Source of the DNA: Amblyornis subalaris
Lineage: Eukaryota > Chordata > Aves > Passeriformes > Ptilonorhynchidae
NCBI GenBank assembly: GCA_018881555.1
Contig: JACAXG010000034.1
Span: 2,676,615 to 2,740,614 of the forward strand
Reading direction: 5' to 3'
DNA length: 64,000 nucleotides
Shown here: in pieces, positions 26,659-39,683 of the stretch
Numbering within the stretch: the stretch's first letter is position 1
Layout: each line of letters begins with the position of its first letter
Position numbers and translations under genes: made by a program
The notes under the pieces: model-generated
Databases searched by the model: none
Told to the model about the DNA's origin: nothing
Seen by the model: only the letters and a program-made list of their open reading frames with translations

Positions 26659-29600
26659 GTGCCTTTACACAGTTCCACGATACAGACTATTGGGAAAATG
26701 GTGGGGTTAGTGTGTTGAGTTCTTTTTCCAGACTTCAAAATTGCATGTTGGTTTAGTTTCTTTTCTACAACTTTCTGTCCTACTCTGACTTTATAAAAAC
26801 CCTTTAATGCTTTCTTTTGTTTTTTCCCAGCATGATTTTCATTAAATTTTGCTCATGGTGTAAAGTTATAGTGCCCTTTTAAACACAACCCTTGCTAGCA
26901 AACAATTATTAATTATTAATGAGTTGTTAGTTTGAGGACACATATCTGGACATTATGCTATTCTAACATCTCCTGGGAGCTGTGCAGGTGGAGAGGAAGC
27001 AACCAGTATCCTACAAAACCTAGGAAAAGAGGCTGAGTAGACTGGATCAGAATCTTCCTTCATGTCTAATAGGGCAGCAATAGCTTCACCTTCCAGCAAC
27101 TGCTGCACCAACAGCATTGCTGCAGCGCCAAAGAAAAGTTGAAGAACTTGGCCGGTTCTTAATCTCAGCTGACACCTCCATGCTACCATTGCAACCCTTG
27201 CATTTCACAAGGTGAAACACAGATTCAACCCAAGCCTTGGTATGAGGTTGTACCCACTGCAGCTGGTCACAGATGTGATGCATGCACAGGGCAAGGAGGG
27301 AGGGAACGTGATTTGGGCCCTTGTGAGAAATTCCTATTAAGGAATTTTCAATTTCAGTCCCAATAAGACTCAGATAAGCAGCTGTGACTGACAGGAATAT
27401 TAATTCAACCGTAGCCAGTTTCAGGATCAGATAATATTCAGTAGCAGAAAGAAAATTGGCACATTAATGCCCAAAAGCCAAGGAGAAACTCGTTTTGAGG
27501 AAATCACTCCTGCATTGGGTAAAAGGGTACTGAAAGACAACAGAATGAAAACCAAAAAAAAATCATATTGTTTATTATTTCTTAAGGTTTGGGGGTTTAT
27601 TTTTTCTAGTTTTAATTTTGATCTTTAACTGAACAATCTAAAATCACGAGTAGGCACCATTTTCATTGTAAATCTCTTTTTGTACCTAACATTTGGGGTT
27701 GAGGTATGATGGAGAGTGTATGTATAAACATCATGATAAAAAAATCCTGCACAATATTAATGAAAAATAGTCTGATTTTTTTTTCTTATTTNTATACTAC
27801 TTGTTCTCAGAACAATCAGTAACAAACTAGAGGCTCTGCTGTGCTCGACAGTGCACAGAAAGCAAAGTTTTCCCACACCCTAGATGACAGCAACCTGCAA
27901 GACATAATATCATACAGAGATACAGATAACTTCCTTCTATACCTTTCTCTAGNAGACAGTATATTTTTTTATATTATATTAAAGTATTTTAAGGAACTTA
28001 AAGTAGTTAAAGCCTTTCTGAAGTACTTTTCTAAGAAAATTCAATAGAAGTGTGAGGAACAACACAAAGGACATTCTGTCCGGAAAATTTAATAAATAAC
28101 ATGCTAAGATGCTGACAAACAGAGGTAGAAGAACAATTCTTAATCATGAGTGGGAGATGAATGATGGGGTGGGGTTTATCTGTGAAAATCATGTCAATCA
28201 GAAAAGCTAGGGAAAAAGACAAGAAAGCGTTCAAAAGGAAGAAGAAACAAAAAGGGAGGACATACCGTGTGCATGAACCCCCTGGGATTTAGTGTGACTG
28301 ATCACCAGGTCTGAAATCTAGGGAATAAGTCAACAGCCCCTTAGCAGGATCTCACTCTTAATAACAACAGCACACCAAAAGGNTTTGCTTTTCTTCTAAA
28401 GCTGCAGTGTTTCAGCTTCAAAAGTTAGAAAATACCTCTGCTAATTTCATTTTCTATGCAGTGTGCACTATGATACAAACCAATGTTTTTCCACAAAACN
28501 CNTTTCTTCCCCCATCAAAACTATTTTGCCCGTGTTTGAGTGATCAATGCACATACATTTTCTATCCACCTTCCCACTGTGGGCTTTGCTCACCTTCCGA
28601 CTNTCCATCCAAACATCAGGCGTGAGTATAACATGACAACTAAGTTAATGAGCCTCCTCTCCCCTCCTCGTCATCTAGCTTGCTTGACAGACACCCAAAT
28701 GCAAAATTCATCCGATTATGCTGTTCCTCATCCCTTATTACTACCTCCCAACTCCTCCAAGCTCACGCTAATTTTCATGGTGTAAGCACAAATTCACATG
28801 TACAATAGTTTATTTCGGCATCTAAAATACAAAGATCATTAGGGCAGGTCCAGAACTGGAGGGAGGAAAGTGAATCATAAATGTATTTCAAAACAATCAT
28901 CCCTCGGTTACTGAAAAAATGTTCAAAATGGAAATGTTTATGAGNTTCACTAATTTAGCTACTTTTAGCTTTTAGGTAGCATTACACTGCCAATAAGAAA
29001 ATCAAAATAATATTAGTCCTGGTACTGTGTATTTGAATTTTCTGCCCTTTGCTAGGCCACCCCACAACNCTATCCCACACGCACACACAGAGGGATCAGC
29101 TATGCTTTAACTGAAAGTCAGACCCTGCAGATACAGACCATGCAATATAGAGTAAATCAGAATTACTTCACACAGCAGAGACACAGCTCCTATCTGGGAG
29201 TTGAGACATGCCAGTCTCAATTCCGCAAGGAATCTGTAGAGTATTTTCTGTACATTGCTGATGCTAGGAACAGAACTTGAAGTGGATGTAGCTCAGCAGG
29301 TTATGGCCAAAGATTGAATGACTGGTCTCAGTTTCCTCAGTGATGGAACTGAGATGAAGGCAAATAAAACTGCCTAACACACAGAATCTCAAAACGATGC
29401 TAGGTCTGTTCAAAGTTCCATTTCATCTTTACACAAACACAAAAGTCTGATTTACCCATTCAGACAATGTTACTGCAGCCATAAAAGATAATTTGCTGTC
29501 ATCTTTTCTTTCAGGATAAAAAGTCTTCTGCTTGCCTCTCAATATAGTGTTTTAAGAGCTTCTTTGTCAAAACTGTGAGGTCAAAAGAGTGCTCTGCTAT

Positions 29601-31820
29601 TAAACCTTTCTGTGTTTTAAATTCCTTCCACTTCATATGTCACAGGCTCCTTTCAGTTTGCTCACCTGAGGAGGTTCACAGGACAAAGCCTCAGTGCCCC
29701 AGAGTGACAGGAGAGGAAACATGCACATCTCAGGCACCTCTCATATTGTCAGAGTGCTTTACTGTAAGTGACAATCAGCCTGATACTATGAGAGAAACAA
29801 CTAGAAATAACAAAATCAAGGAGGGAATGATACAGAGAGAGCATAACATATTTTATAGTAACTGATATTCACAAATACAGCAAAGGAGAGCCAACACCAC
29901 CAGATTCAAAGCTCTCTGTTCCCAAGACTTGGGCCTGAGACACACCCCCATACAGCCTCTCTCCCTTCCTAAATGCCCTTTCTAAGATGACCCAAGATGG
30001 CTGAACAGGAAATTAATTTCTTATCTATTTTCTCATGCATACTATTCCCTTTTGTCTCTCTCAAATAATGTCCCGTGAGGCAACATACCTCATGTGCAAT
30101 ACTTAAAACTACGTATATATATTTGATTTGCTACTTCAACCTTGTCTAGCGAAACAGTTATCTTATCAAAGATAGATACTGGTCTAATCTGACACAATTG
30201 GCTTTTGTTAAAAACACATTGCATTTTATCCAATTTTCCATGTAACTCCNTGTCCTTGAATTACCCTTTTCCTTCAAAAGTTGTTCAAAGACTTTGTTTA
30301 GTACTGAGGTCAGACATACATGGCCATCTTCAATCCAAAACACTTATAAACCTCTGTCCTTGACTATTGTCCTAAGTCAGACAAAGCTGTACTTTTCTTA
30401 AATATGATGGTCAAATTTTTTTCAACAAAAATATCAGCTTTCAACTGAATGAAAAAGCCCTTGGAAAAATTCTGACTTTTCATTGAAGTGTCAGGCATCT
30501 AAACCCAGAAATATTTTCAACCAAGAAATCAAAGATATTTCTATTATAAATGTTAATTTAATGTCTTACTGAAATTTAGTTCAAATCCCTGACTCTAATC
30601 AAACAGAGCTTTCCTGGGGGTGGATTAGTCAAGAACTACTATGAAAGAATCTAGAATAACACCCACCATCAAGCACAGATACATAAAATAATAATTTAGG
30701 AAAGGGCAGACAGAGAGCTCTTGTCTACAATCTAGAGGTGTATATGCCAAAAATAGTAGAGGGAGCTGCTCCAGTGGTGCTCTGGAAAAAAACTAGCTGT
30801 AGAGTGAAAAATACATATTTTCTGTAAAGGTTTCAGTCTCTCATCTAGATCNTGGCAATACCGATGATCCAAACGAATGAAAGGAAAGTGACCCTTCAGG
30901 GAATTCCTCTGGGCTGCAGAAGTGTAACGAAGGAGAGGCAACCTCATTTAAATCTTTCATGACATTGACACCCACAAATGATCACATAGGAGATACCAGC
31001 TACTGCCACACTATTAAGCATTTTGGACAAAAAGCTAATCAGATTTCTGTAGACCATACTCACTATCTCTCTGTTGGAGTTCACTAACTCCNCAGAATAG
31101 GAGCACCTGCCCCTGGGAGAGAAATTGTCACAGGCAGAGGCACGGGGAACACCCTGCCCCAACACAGCTCCCTCCTTCTCTGCTGTTTTCCTAGGTCCAG
31201 ACATCCACAGCTGACGGCACACAGGTTTGCTCTGGCTCCTTGGGGAGCAGAGGAAGTAGCACCACTGGCCAGGCAGAAATGAGGGAAAAGCAGAGACTGT
31301 GCAAAACAGTAGGATGGGAACTGGATAGCACAGGAGTGAAGAAAGACACAGCATGGAGAGGGGATGGCCCCAGCTATGCAGGGTGATATTTGGCCACGCA
31401 CAAAACTAGTTACTGTAGGTACTGCCACAACCTGGTAATTTCACTGCTGTTCACCAGTGAAACATTCATGACCATGATGTTCATGAAGATGGAGCCAACT
31501 GAGTTTTAAGTCAGCTTCTGTGGCAATACTGAGGGTATCTATTGCCAGGGACACCTACTGTGTGCAACACCTGCAGTAAAATAACCATTTGAGCCTCCGA
31601 AAACTGTTTATCTCTAATCATGTTTTGGCTGGGATAGTGCTTTCCCTATGCACCTTGCTGTAGCATCTTAACAACAGTTCTGCAGAAACAGAGAAATCTT
31701 TGAACTGGTGTCAATTTCCATAAGATCTGCAATGCAATTTGGAGATTTNTTTTTTCCAGAATAAGAGAGAATAGTCCATTACTGTAATTGTATTCTTATA
31801 TGTTAGAGATAGGAGGGTTG

Positions 31821-31841
31821 TTTTTTTTTAAAAAAAAAAAA
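31821..31841. repeat. T9A12 self-complementary homopolymer tract
   Basis: Nine T followed by twelve A, the same architecture as the tract at 7585-7607. Confidence 0.85.
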
Positions 31842-32160
31842 CTTACTTTAAATCTAAATACATTGCACAANGCATTTTTCTCAATACACTAGATGAGTTA
31901 AGTGTCGCTTTGTTCACAAACTTCAAGCTAATAGTTCTGAGTACAGAGCCAATACAGTATTGTAAAACTCGTTAAAGAAATACAGGTTTACACACAAAGA
32001 CAATGAAGCACTTACTCCACTGCTGGAGAAGAAAGAGGAGCTTAGATGATGTGCTCCTACAGANTGTTAGCAAGACAAATGAAGCAGAGCTAAGTAACTA
32101 GAAAGACAGGGTTTAGCAAGTGTAGTCACACAGACATGACTGGGGACAACTAGGAACACA

Positions 32161-32192
32161 CAAAAAAAAAAAGAAAAAAGAAGAAAAAGAAC
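32161..32192. repeat. A-rich (A/G) low-complexity tract
   Basis: Runs of A broken by single G. Low-complexity intronic sequence. Confidence 0.8.
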
Positions 32193-32350
32193 TGCATAAA
32201 TTGAAGATTAAATATTTCCTCAGATACTAAATCAACTAACTTTCCAGGAGGAATTAACTTGAACAAGTACTTCTGTGACTTTCCTAGTGCCAAATACCTT
32301 CTAAAGGTGTTAACTAATTAAATTTATAAAGCCTAAATTTTAGGTCTTTT

Positions 32351-32403
32351 ACATTATCAAGTCTGAACTCCTGGCCATCAGAGGAGTTCAGATTTGATAA
32401 TGT
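32351..32403. repeat. Near-perfect hairpin, 22-bp arms and 9-base loop
   Basis: The left arm is 32351-32372 (begins ACATTATCAAGTCTG) and the right arm 32382-32403 (begins AGGAGTTCAGATTTG). They pair at 21 of 22 positions; the odd pair is G-T, which becomes a G-U wobble in the plus-strand transcript. The loop is GGCCATCAG. The arms have mixed base composition, so this is far less likely to be chance than the AT-only palindromes nearby. A smaller inverted repeat (GGATACC at 32450 and GGTATCC at 32469) follows about 50 bp on. It may be a small inverted-repeat element, a local inverted duplication or a microRNA-type precursor; the stem is shorter than most animal microRNA precursors. No known microRNA was recognised. 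Confidence 0.85.
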
Positions 32404-35400
32404 CATCAAGTCAATCCTGTATTGATGTCCGAAATTTATGCATGCTAGAGGATACCAGGTGTCAGGAAGGTATCCATTCCTGATCAGAAAATACCAGCAA
32501 TGAAGAGTTCATTACTTCCCTTAGGAATATTTACCACTGATTGGTTACTGTTAAAACATCTTTTTTGTTCCTTTTAGCACAGATTTTGTTTATAGCCTGC
32601 ATTAATTTATTTTTTTAAATAAACATTTCAGTATCATGCTGGGGTTTTTTTAATGAAAACGTACTTAGAGTTCACTAAGTCACTATTTTACTTATTCCTT
32701 TATTTTTAGTATTTTGTAAGAAGAATGAGTGGGCACTTTCTTACAAACTTCCCAACTGTCTGATAACCACTGTAGACATAGTATTCCAGCTCTGGTCTTG
32801 CTCTTGTCTAACACAGAAGACTGGCACACTACTTTTATTCTCTACTCACTCTTTCCCTGCACTGCTTTCCTTAGAGCTCATGAAAAGTCTTGGTGCTACA
32901 ATCCACAGGCACTGCAGGGAAGTTTGGTCCTTCTTGCTTATTTGTTTTCAGGAATGCAATTTCAGAAAACAACTGTATGAGAACANCTTACCAAGCAATC
33001 AGGGTGTGCCTACATGACTGCTCTGTTCTTATCATGATTTAGTCTGTGTCATCCACGTGTTCTATCAGCAGCAGCTTCATAGTGATGAAATTATTGAATA
33101 TTAAATTTTCTACCGACTTCTCTCAAACCTGCATTGAAACACTCACCGATTCACGGCAGCTCCCCACTGGCAATTACTGGTTTAGGTCTATCAACCAGCC
33201 AATTCTTAACCAATTTAATTATGTCTTATTGATACTGTAGAGAGATAATTTTATCATAATGCCATTCCAAAAGCCTTAACAAAGCTTATTAAATGCAGGT
33301 CATTTTTATCATTATTTTGTAATTTCATCTCAGGATAAAATCAGATTGGTCTGACAAGAACTATTTTCTATAAAAACATTCTGAACAGCCTTATATGTAG
33401 GTTAAATACATGTTATTGTCCCTGTGTTACAGTTCTCTTCTTCCTTAAAATCCACAGGAAAAAAGTTCCAAATACAGCCTAAAAGGGCAACTGCTATATT
33501 ACAGAAGTTAGAGAAGGTTTCTAGTACCAAACAACAGAACNTTTATTTTTAGAATTTATATTATGTAGCTTTAAACTGGTTATAATTCACTACTAAAAAA
33601 GGCAGCCNAGCACAATTTTTGACAATTTACAATGTTANGCCTATTTGATATTTGGTTCCCAGATTTCACTGTAAACTGGATGATGATAAATGTAGTCTAC
33701 TTTAAAATAATATATTGAAAATTTAAATAATGTCTAGTGAGAGAGAGTAGCAATTTCCAATTTTGACAAAACCAAAACATTTATTTGAGCCTTTGCTCTT
33801 CTTTTTGTTTTAAGAATTTGACTTGAACTTTCCAGGCAGCTCCATTCCTGGGACAGCACTGCAAGCTCTGTATCTTCTAAGGATGTACCTTGATGCCAGA
33901 AATTTCTATACTGCAGTGTTACATAAAAGTAATTAAGTACTCAAAAATATGACTGCTACTGCTAAGATAAAACATATTGCTAAGCTCACTGGGTAAGTTT
34001 TCACACTTTTCTACAGGTTTTTCAGGAGGCTGAGGTTTCTATTTTGCTGAGGGGGGGCGCTGTTTGGGGGAGTTTTGCCTTTTTTTTTTTTAAGTGCCAT
34101 CACAGATTTTGATTTTAAAAATTATTAAGANTTTTCATTTTCCTAATACATAATANGTGACCTTCAATCTGGATTATTAATTAACAAGACAAATCTAGAT
34201 GTAGAGGTCCATACCAGAGCACAGGAAAGCCTTGCTAAGTCAGGTGTCTATGGNAGTGCTGCACCTCATTTTGACAGGAGCTTGGAGGAGTCCATCACTT
34301 CAGTCACTGGTGAATATGCCAAGGAACACCTCGCCCGGGACTCTTAATGGTGAAGCTCTGGACAAGAGCTTATTATAGCTCACCATGAACAATTCAGCCC
34401 TTAGACCACACAAAACTGACACAACCTCAGTTTGAAGTAACATACAGTGTATTCAAATTTTCTCTCCCAAACACCTTGCAGGATTTTTGCCGTTCACACA
34501 CAGCGAGTCTCATCCACTGCTTTAGCTCATATAGAAAGCTGGGGGCATGTCAGAGCTGCTCAAGGCTCTTCTGCTTAGAGAAACAGGTCCCAACAAGGTT
34601 CTTCAGTTCCTCACTTGATCTTCTNTTCACTGCCATGGAGTGCTGGGGTTGTTACAGCGTTAGCTCTGGCCATGCCATTGAAGAAGATCNGTTATTTATA
34701 GGACCAGGCTATCCATGCTCCTCTCACAGGCTTAGAAGTCATTTTGATATGTGACAGGTCCTAGTCATAGGCACTCTGGNAAACCAAAGCAAACAAGGCT
34801 GCTAACATAAATCCTGAAAACTGAAGCCCCAGAGAAGAAAGCACCATTCTTCACTTCCCTTCCACAGCAGACTACAGAGCCATGTAAATGTGCTGCACTG
34901 CTGAAAACAGGTCCCCTCTACAAGCAACAGAATTCTGTAAGAACTCTAGTTTTACTGAGGGGAAAAATAGCTGGGGAAAANAAGGAAAGAAACTCAGTAT
35001 AAGGTCACACACAGTGGGGCTTTTGCATACAAATGTAGGTCTAAATGAATTAAAATGTGAAGGTCTTCAGAAATGAGCCATTANAGTGAAATCTGAGTGG
35101 CAAACAGTTGAAATCACATCTGGATTAGGAGTTGAGCACAGGGGTTGTCAGAGATGGAAAAGAAAAACAAAAACAGTGATCTCAATGAATGTGTTTCTTA
35201 ACCAAATCATATTCATAGAATAGCTACACTTGCTCATGCACAATATTGCTGGCTTTTGTATTATCAGCAGCTCATGACTGAAGCCCCAGTAAGTGACCTC
35301 TCTATCTGTAATAAAACACAGAATGAGAAAACCTCATGCTCATTCGTGCTGCACCGGACTTTCCCCACCTCTGTCAGTGTCTGTATTTGTGTCAGGGCCG

Positions 35401-37432
35401 GCACGGGTGCACGTGAGCAGTGTACTGCGGTAATAAACAGAAGGGAATGATGCCAACCACAAAAGTCACTTGTCACACTTGCAAAAATCCATCTTGTTCC
35501 CACCCCAGCCACCCACCTCCTGCCCCATGTCTCTCAAACTTCATCCATCACAGCTCACTGTCCTCAGTCCCACCATCCTTTGGCATTCACAGGCTCACAG
35601 GAAAGCCTTCTGTGCCAAGACAGTTACTATGCTCCAGACCAGGACCGTGACAGGAGCAGGGAGATGAGCCAGCCCGGCTGGAGATCCAGCACTTGCTTTT
35701 CCTGCTTCTGATTTATATTTGATAAGCTTCTCTGCTGATCAAAAGGCAGTTTGATTTCTTAATATGTATCCTCTGTTCTGTTATTTTAATCTGCCACTGT
35801 TCATAAACAAATTATTCTGGTTTACCTATTCAGAATTTTAAACTCTAATATTAGGATAAATACCTCGTATTTCTTTCTGTATTCGGTAAATTTTTTTTCT
35901 TAGATATGTGCCATAATTCATTATCCTCAATTGTTCTTTGCACTAGAATTTGCATACCTCTTAGGGAACATTGTATTGTGAGAGCTTTCTAACTGGTCTT
36001 TCTCTGTTTTAAAATATCCTTACAACAGCAAAGATCTGGCTTGCCAGAAGGCTGCTTTCTTTGGATTACAGCAGAACCTATTCCTGGGCAATGTGTCTTC
36101 ACTTCTTCAACACTGAGCCCTCCACTTCTTAATGTGCTTACTTCACAAACCTATTAGAGACTGCCAACTTCATCCAGCCAGCTAANTGTGTATATAACAT
36201 GGGTTACACATTGGAAAAAGCTGCTGGAGAATCTGAAGACAATCTTTGGACCAATCTGCTCACAGNAATAGAGATTGTCAGAGGATATATTAAACTAAAC
36301 AGGCTTTGTATTAGCAAGATTTTTGAAAGGCTGTCCTGCTCTCAGGAGCTCAGCTCGGCACAGGGAGATGTAGACTGCTTATTTTAAGCCATTCCCAGCA
36401 CCTCTTATTCATTACCAATCTGGCCAGAAGTACAACACACTANTCAGTAAAATACATTTCTGCAAAATGCTAAATCATGTCCTGATCTTGCCACACAGCT
36501 TTTGAATCGACTTCCATATCTGCAATGAGCATGGTTTCTCAAAATCACACAAATAAGCAATGCCATGTTTCCATGACTTCACTGTATGTTATCCTGTTGC
36601 TGTCAGTTTGGTCAAGGGTTTCACCCAGCACAGGTCATCTTGGTATCCTGCTTCTACATTCTATAGAGACACACACATCCCTGATTACAAGTTCTGTTTG
36701 TACAGTCATACTGGGCCAAGAGAATAGCACTCCATCAAAAAGTCCCCAAAAAGCTTTTTCAGAATTTTCATTTTCCCTGGAGCTACAGTTCTCTTCCCTT
36801 CTGGCATGACACCAGTCTCCTTTTTAATTCTTTATCCCACAGTCTTCTGGTAAAGGAAGAGAGATTCTATTATCTTCATACAGATTTTTTTTTCCTGAAA
36901 GATATAGCGAATTATCACTTTTGTTTCTGTTAGTATCTTTACAAAAACAAGGGAGCATCAGAATAAAAGACACATTGTTCCTCCAAGCATTCTTTCACAT
37001 TTGTAGCTAATCCTTCTACTAAATTCTGCAAGAAAAGAAGTTCTTTACAGGATTTTTCTCATAAGGGATCATATTTTCCTTTCAGGTTGTACCTTTATAA
37101 CTGTGAGGGCATCCTTTGACTCTTGGCAATGCAGAAACTGGAGATTTGTCAAAAGCCNTCTCCACAGATCTGTGAACTATTTCAACTGTTACTGTGCAGC
37201 TATATCTCATGTATTTGATTAAACGTCTCATCTGACTTCCTGAAAAAATGCCAAATAATTATTTTTCTATTTGAACATACTTTCGGTGCATTGGCTTTAG
37301 CTCTCCATCTGCATCACCAGAGGCCCATGGCAAGACTATTACTCCAGCTGTTACGTACAAAGTTCTAGCAGCCATTTTCTTGCCTTGCTTTCACTGCAGT
37401 GTTTTCGTTTGAGCAGAATGATGCCCACTTGG

Positions 37433-37466
37433 TTGTTCACGTTACTNTCTTGTTCACATTACTCTT
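37433..37466 (+). repeat. 17-bp tandem duplication
   Basis: Two adjacent 17-bp copies, TTGTTCACGTTACT-N-TC and TTGTTCACATTACTCTT, differing at one clear base in the aligned core. An ambiguous base sits in the first copy at 37447. Confidence 0.7.
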
Positions 37467-39009
37467 CTTCCACCACCCTCCTGATCCTGAGGTTCTCCTG
37501 TTACAGGGTAGAGACACTACAACCATTGCTATCCTCAGGAGCTGTCTTGGTGCAAATTCATTGTACCTGATATAATTTATTGATGAAAGGTTTCTAAAAG
37601 CTTTCTAGCTTTCCCTTTATTTGAATCAGACCTTCCCTCTCCTCCTCTGTGATATTGAAGTTATTCACTTGATCAAAAACGATTTGTACTTATACTTCAC
37701 TCCATTTAATTTTTAAGGTTTATTCTCCCTGCATCCTGCAAATGATTAGATTTGTGGTGCCACTAGTATTAAACTGTCATTAGCAAGGGGTGTAACCACT
37801 GCCAGTCCTCATTCTTCACACATCTGTTTTCTGGAATACTTCTCTGCCAGATGGTGATGCCAAGGACAAACTCATGAAACAATCTTCCACGCAGAGTTCA
37901 GAAGCCCCTGCTAACTTGCCTGTGCTTCTAAATTAGTTCCCTCTGCTAGCACCAGGGTTCTAATGTTTTATACAAAGGCTGCACTTCATGTGAAGAGCTT
38001 CAAAGTGATCTCACCTGAGGCAGCTGGCACCAGAGACTTTCTGAGGCTTTGAGGATGTGTGCNCAGCCAGGTCACAACAGTGTTCATCCTTTCTAATGCA
38101 ATAATTAAGCTTACTCATGCCAATGGTATCTCCAGATCTGTAATCATGTTAAATGTACCATATGCAGAAGTTCCTCTCCTGCAGAAAAAGAAACGCTATT
38201 GCCAAGCCACAGGTAGAGCAGTTTTGCAATGTCCTAAGAAATTTGTATGCTTTAAACATGCCAGGAAATCTTTAAGTTTTCTGAGGTCAAGTTTCTTTTA
38301 TGAATTCCATGTTCACTCAGGTTTTCACAAGCTTAACAATTTTGATGGTTTTGCTTGGTTTGGTGCCATATTTGTTACACAAATTTATATGCTTTTTATC
38401 TTTTCTTCAGATGCATTTAATATAGTATTTTCTAATCATAAAAATGGATGCCTTTCATAGCCTCCTTGTTTCCTTGGTATGGAGCACATTGTGTTTGATT
38501 TCATATTTTGCCTTAGGAATGCTATAGTCTCGTGTTCTGAAGTAAGATTCATTTCACTTAATTATTCAACATCTAAGTATAATTTAGTTGTTTAGACTCT
38601 TTTATAGTCAATAAAGGGAAAGAAACTCATCCTAATCTCAATTCATTCCAATTAGTTTTATCCTGCAGTGCTGGAGTTAACCATCTTGGGATTTGGCCAT
38701 TTCTCTTTACTGTTGAAAAAGTAAGACTGGCAGATTAGATGTCTTCCAGATATCCTGCTGGAAGGTATCTGAAGATAGGGGAGATGAATCCTACCAATGG
38801 TGTCAACTGAAAATCACACCCATTTTTCAGAAAAGTCGCATACATGTCATCAATGCTGATGTCACTAGTGCAACACTCTTACCTCTTCATCGTGTGTGTA
38901 GCTGACTCTTCTGCATCTCTGGTGGTGCTGTTTAGNTGGTTGTAAGTTTTTTGGTGTTTTTTCTTTGTTTGGGATTTTGATTTTGGTGGCAATGGTGCTT
39001 GTTTTGTTT

Positions 39010-39039
39010 GGGNAGGGTCGGGAGGCTATTTGGGGGGGG
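39010..39039 (+). other. G-quadruplex-type motif in a G/T-rich tract
   Basis: Four G-tracts on the sense strand: GGG (39010), GGG (39015), GGG (39020) and a run of eight G (39032-39039), with loops of 2, 2 and 9 bases. It is embedded in a strongly G/T-biased stretch from 38936 to about 39060. The motif is predicted only from its pattern. Confidence 0.6.
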
Positions 39040-39663
39040 AAGTGTTTGGTTTTTTGTTAGATAAAGGGTCATTTCCTTGTTACTATACAGCTGATGGCAG
39101 GGAAGGTTTTTTTTTCTTCTCTTTATCTGCCTCCTATAGTCTGCACCTTCCAAACTTCTTTCTAATGTTAATTTGTCTCTTCATATATTCCTTTTGAATC
39201 TTATATGAGTATTCTTCAATCCTTTGCATGCCCTATCCTTCTATTTTCAAGAGTAGCTGCATTACCACTCATCAATTATATAAGCAAGTCTCCATTTAGG
39301 TCTCTGATTTTTTCTTCCATGGAGGCGTTATATTCAGGATATAATAGACTTCAAATAACTTGAGTAAGATGTCTCAATTTTCCTCTCTGCTTCAGTGAGC
39401 TCTCAACTAAAAGAATGTGGTCTGCAAATTCCCCAGACATTTTACCCAGCACATGTAAGAGAACAAGCCACTTCTCAGTCTGAAGCTACTTATATATAAA
39501 AAGATGTGACTAAGATCAGCTCCACTAACTTCCTCCATTTTGCCCACATCTCTGCAATGCTTCCAGTTTCAAAGTTAAAAGCAGCAAATTTTTAGCCATA
39601 CTCTGCAAAAAAGCCAGAGTTAATTCTTAGGGTCTGACACTAAATCTGTGTGTCTAGAATTTA

Positions 39664-39683
39664 AGACAGACAGACAGACAGAC
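39664..39683. repeat. (GACA)n microsatellite
   Basis: About five GACA units. Confidence 0.9.

Larger units (their letters stand above)
24000..33000. other. SLC9A9: Intron block: microsatellite, inverted repeats, GC patches
   Basis: No gene is seen. It contains the (TA)n array at 24033-24061, an AT-rich inverted repeat at 26630-26658, a GC-richer patch at 26945-27310 that may be an old insertion, GC-richer sequence near 31080-31400, a T9A12 tract at 31821-31841, an A/G-rich tract at 32161-32192 and the hairpin at 32351-32403. Open frames are all short and lack recognisable domains. Confidence 0.6.

Noticed and set aside
30575..30600. GTTCAAATCC, like the T-loop of a tRNA
   Set aside because: No matching A-box or foldable acceptor stem upstream.
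38059..38460. 133-codon plus-strand open frame rich in F, K and L
   Set aside because: The composition follows the AT-rich DNA; no motif, and the second codon is ambiguous.
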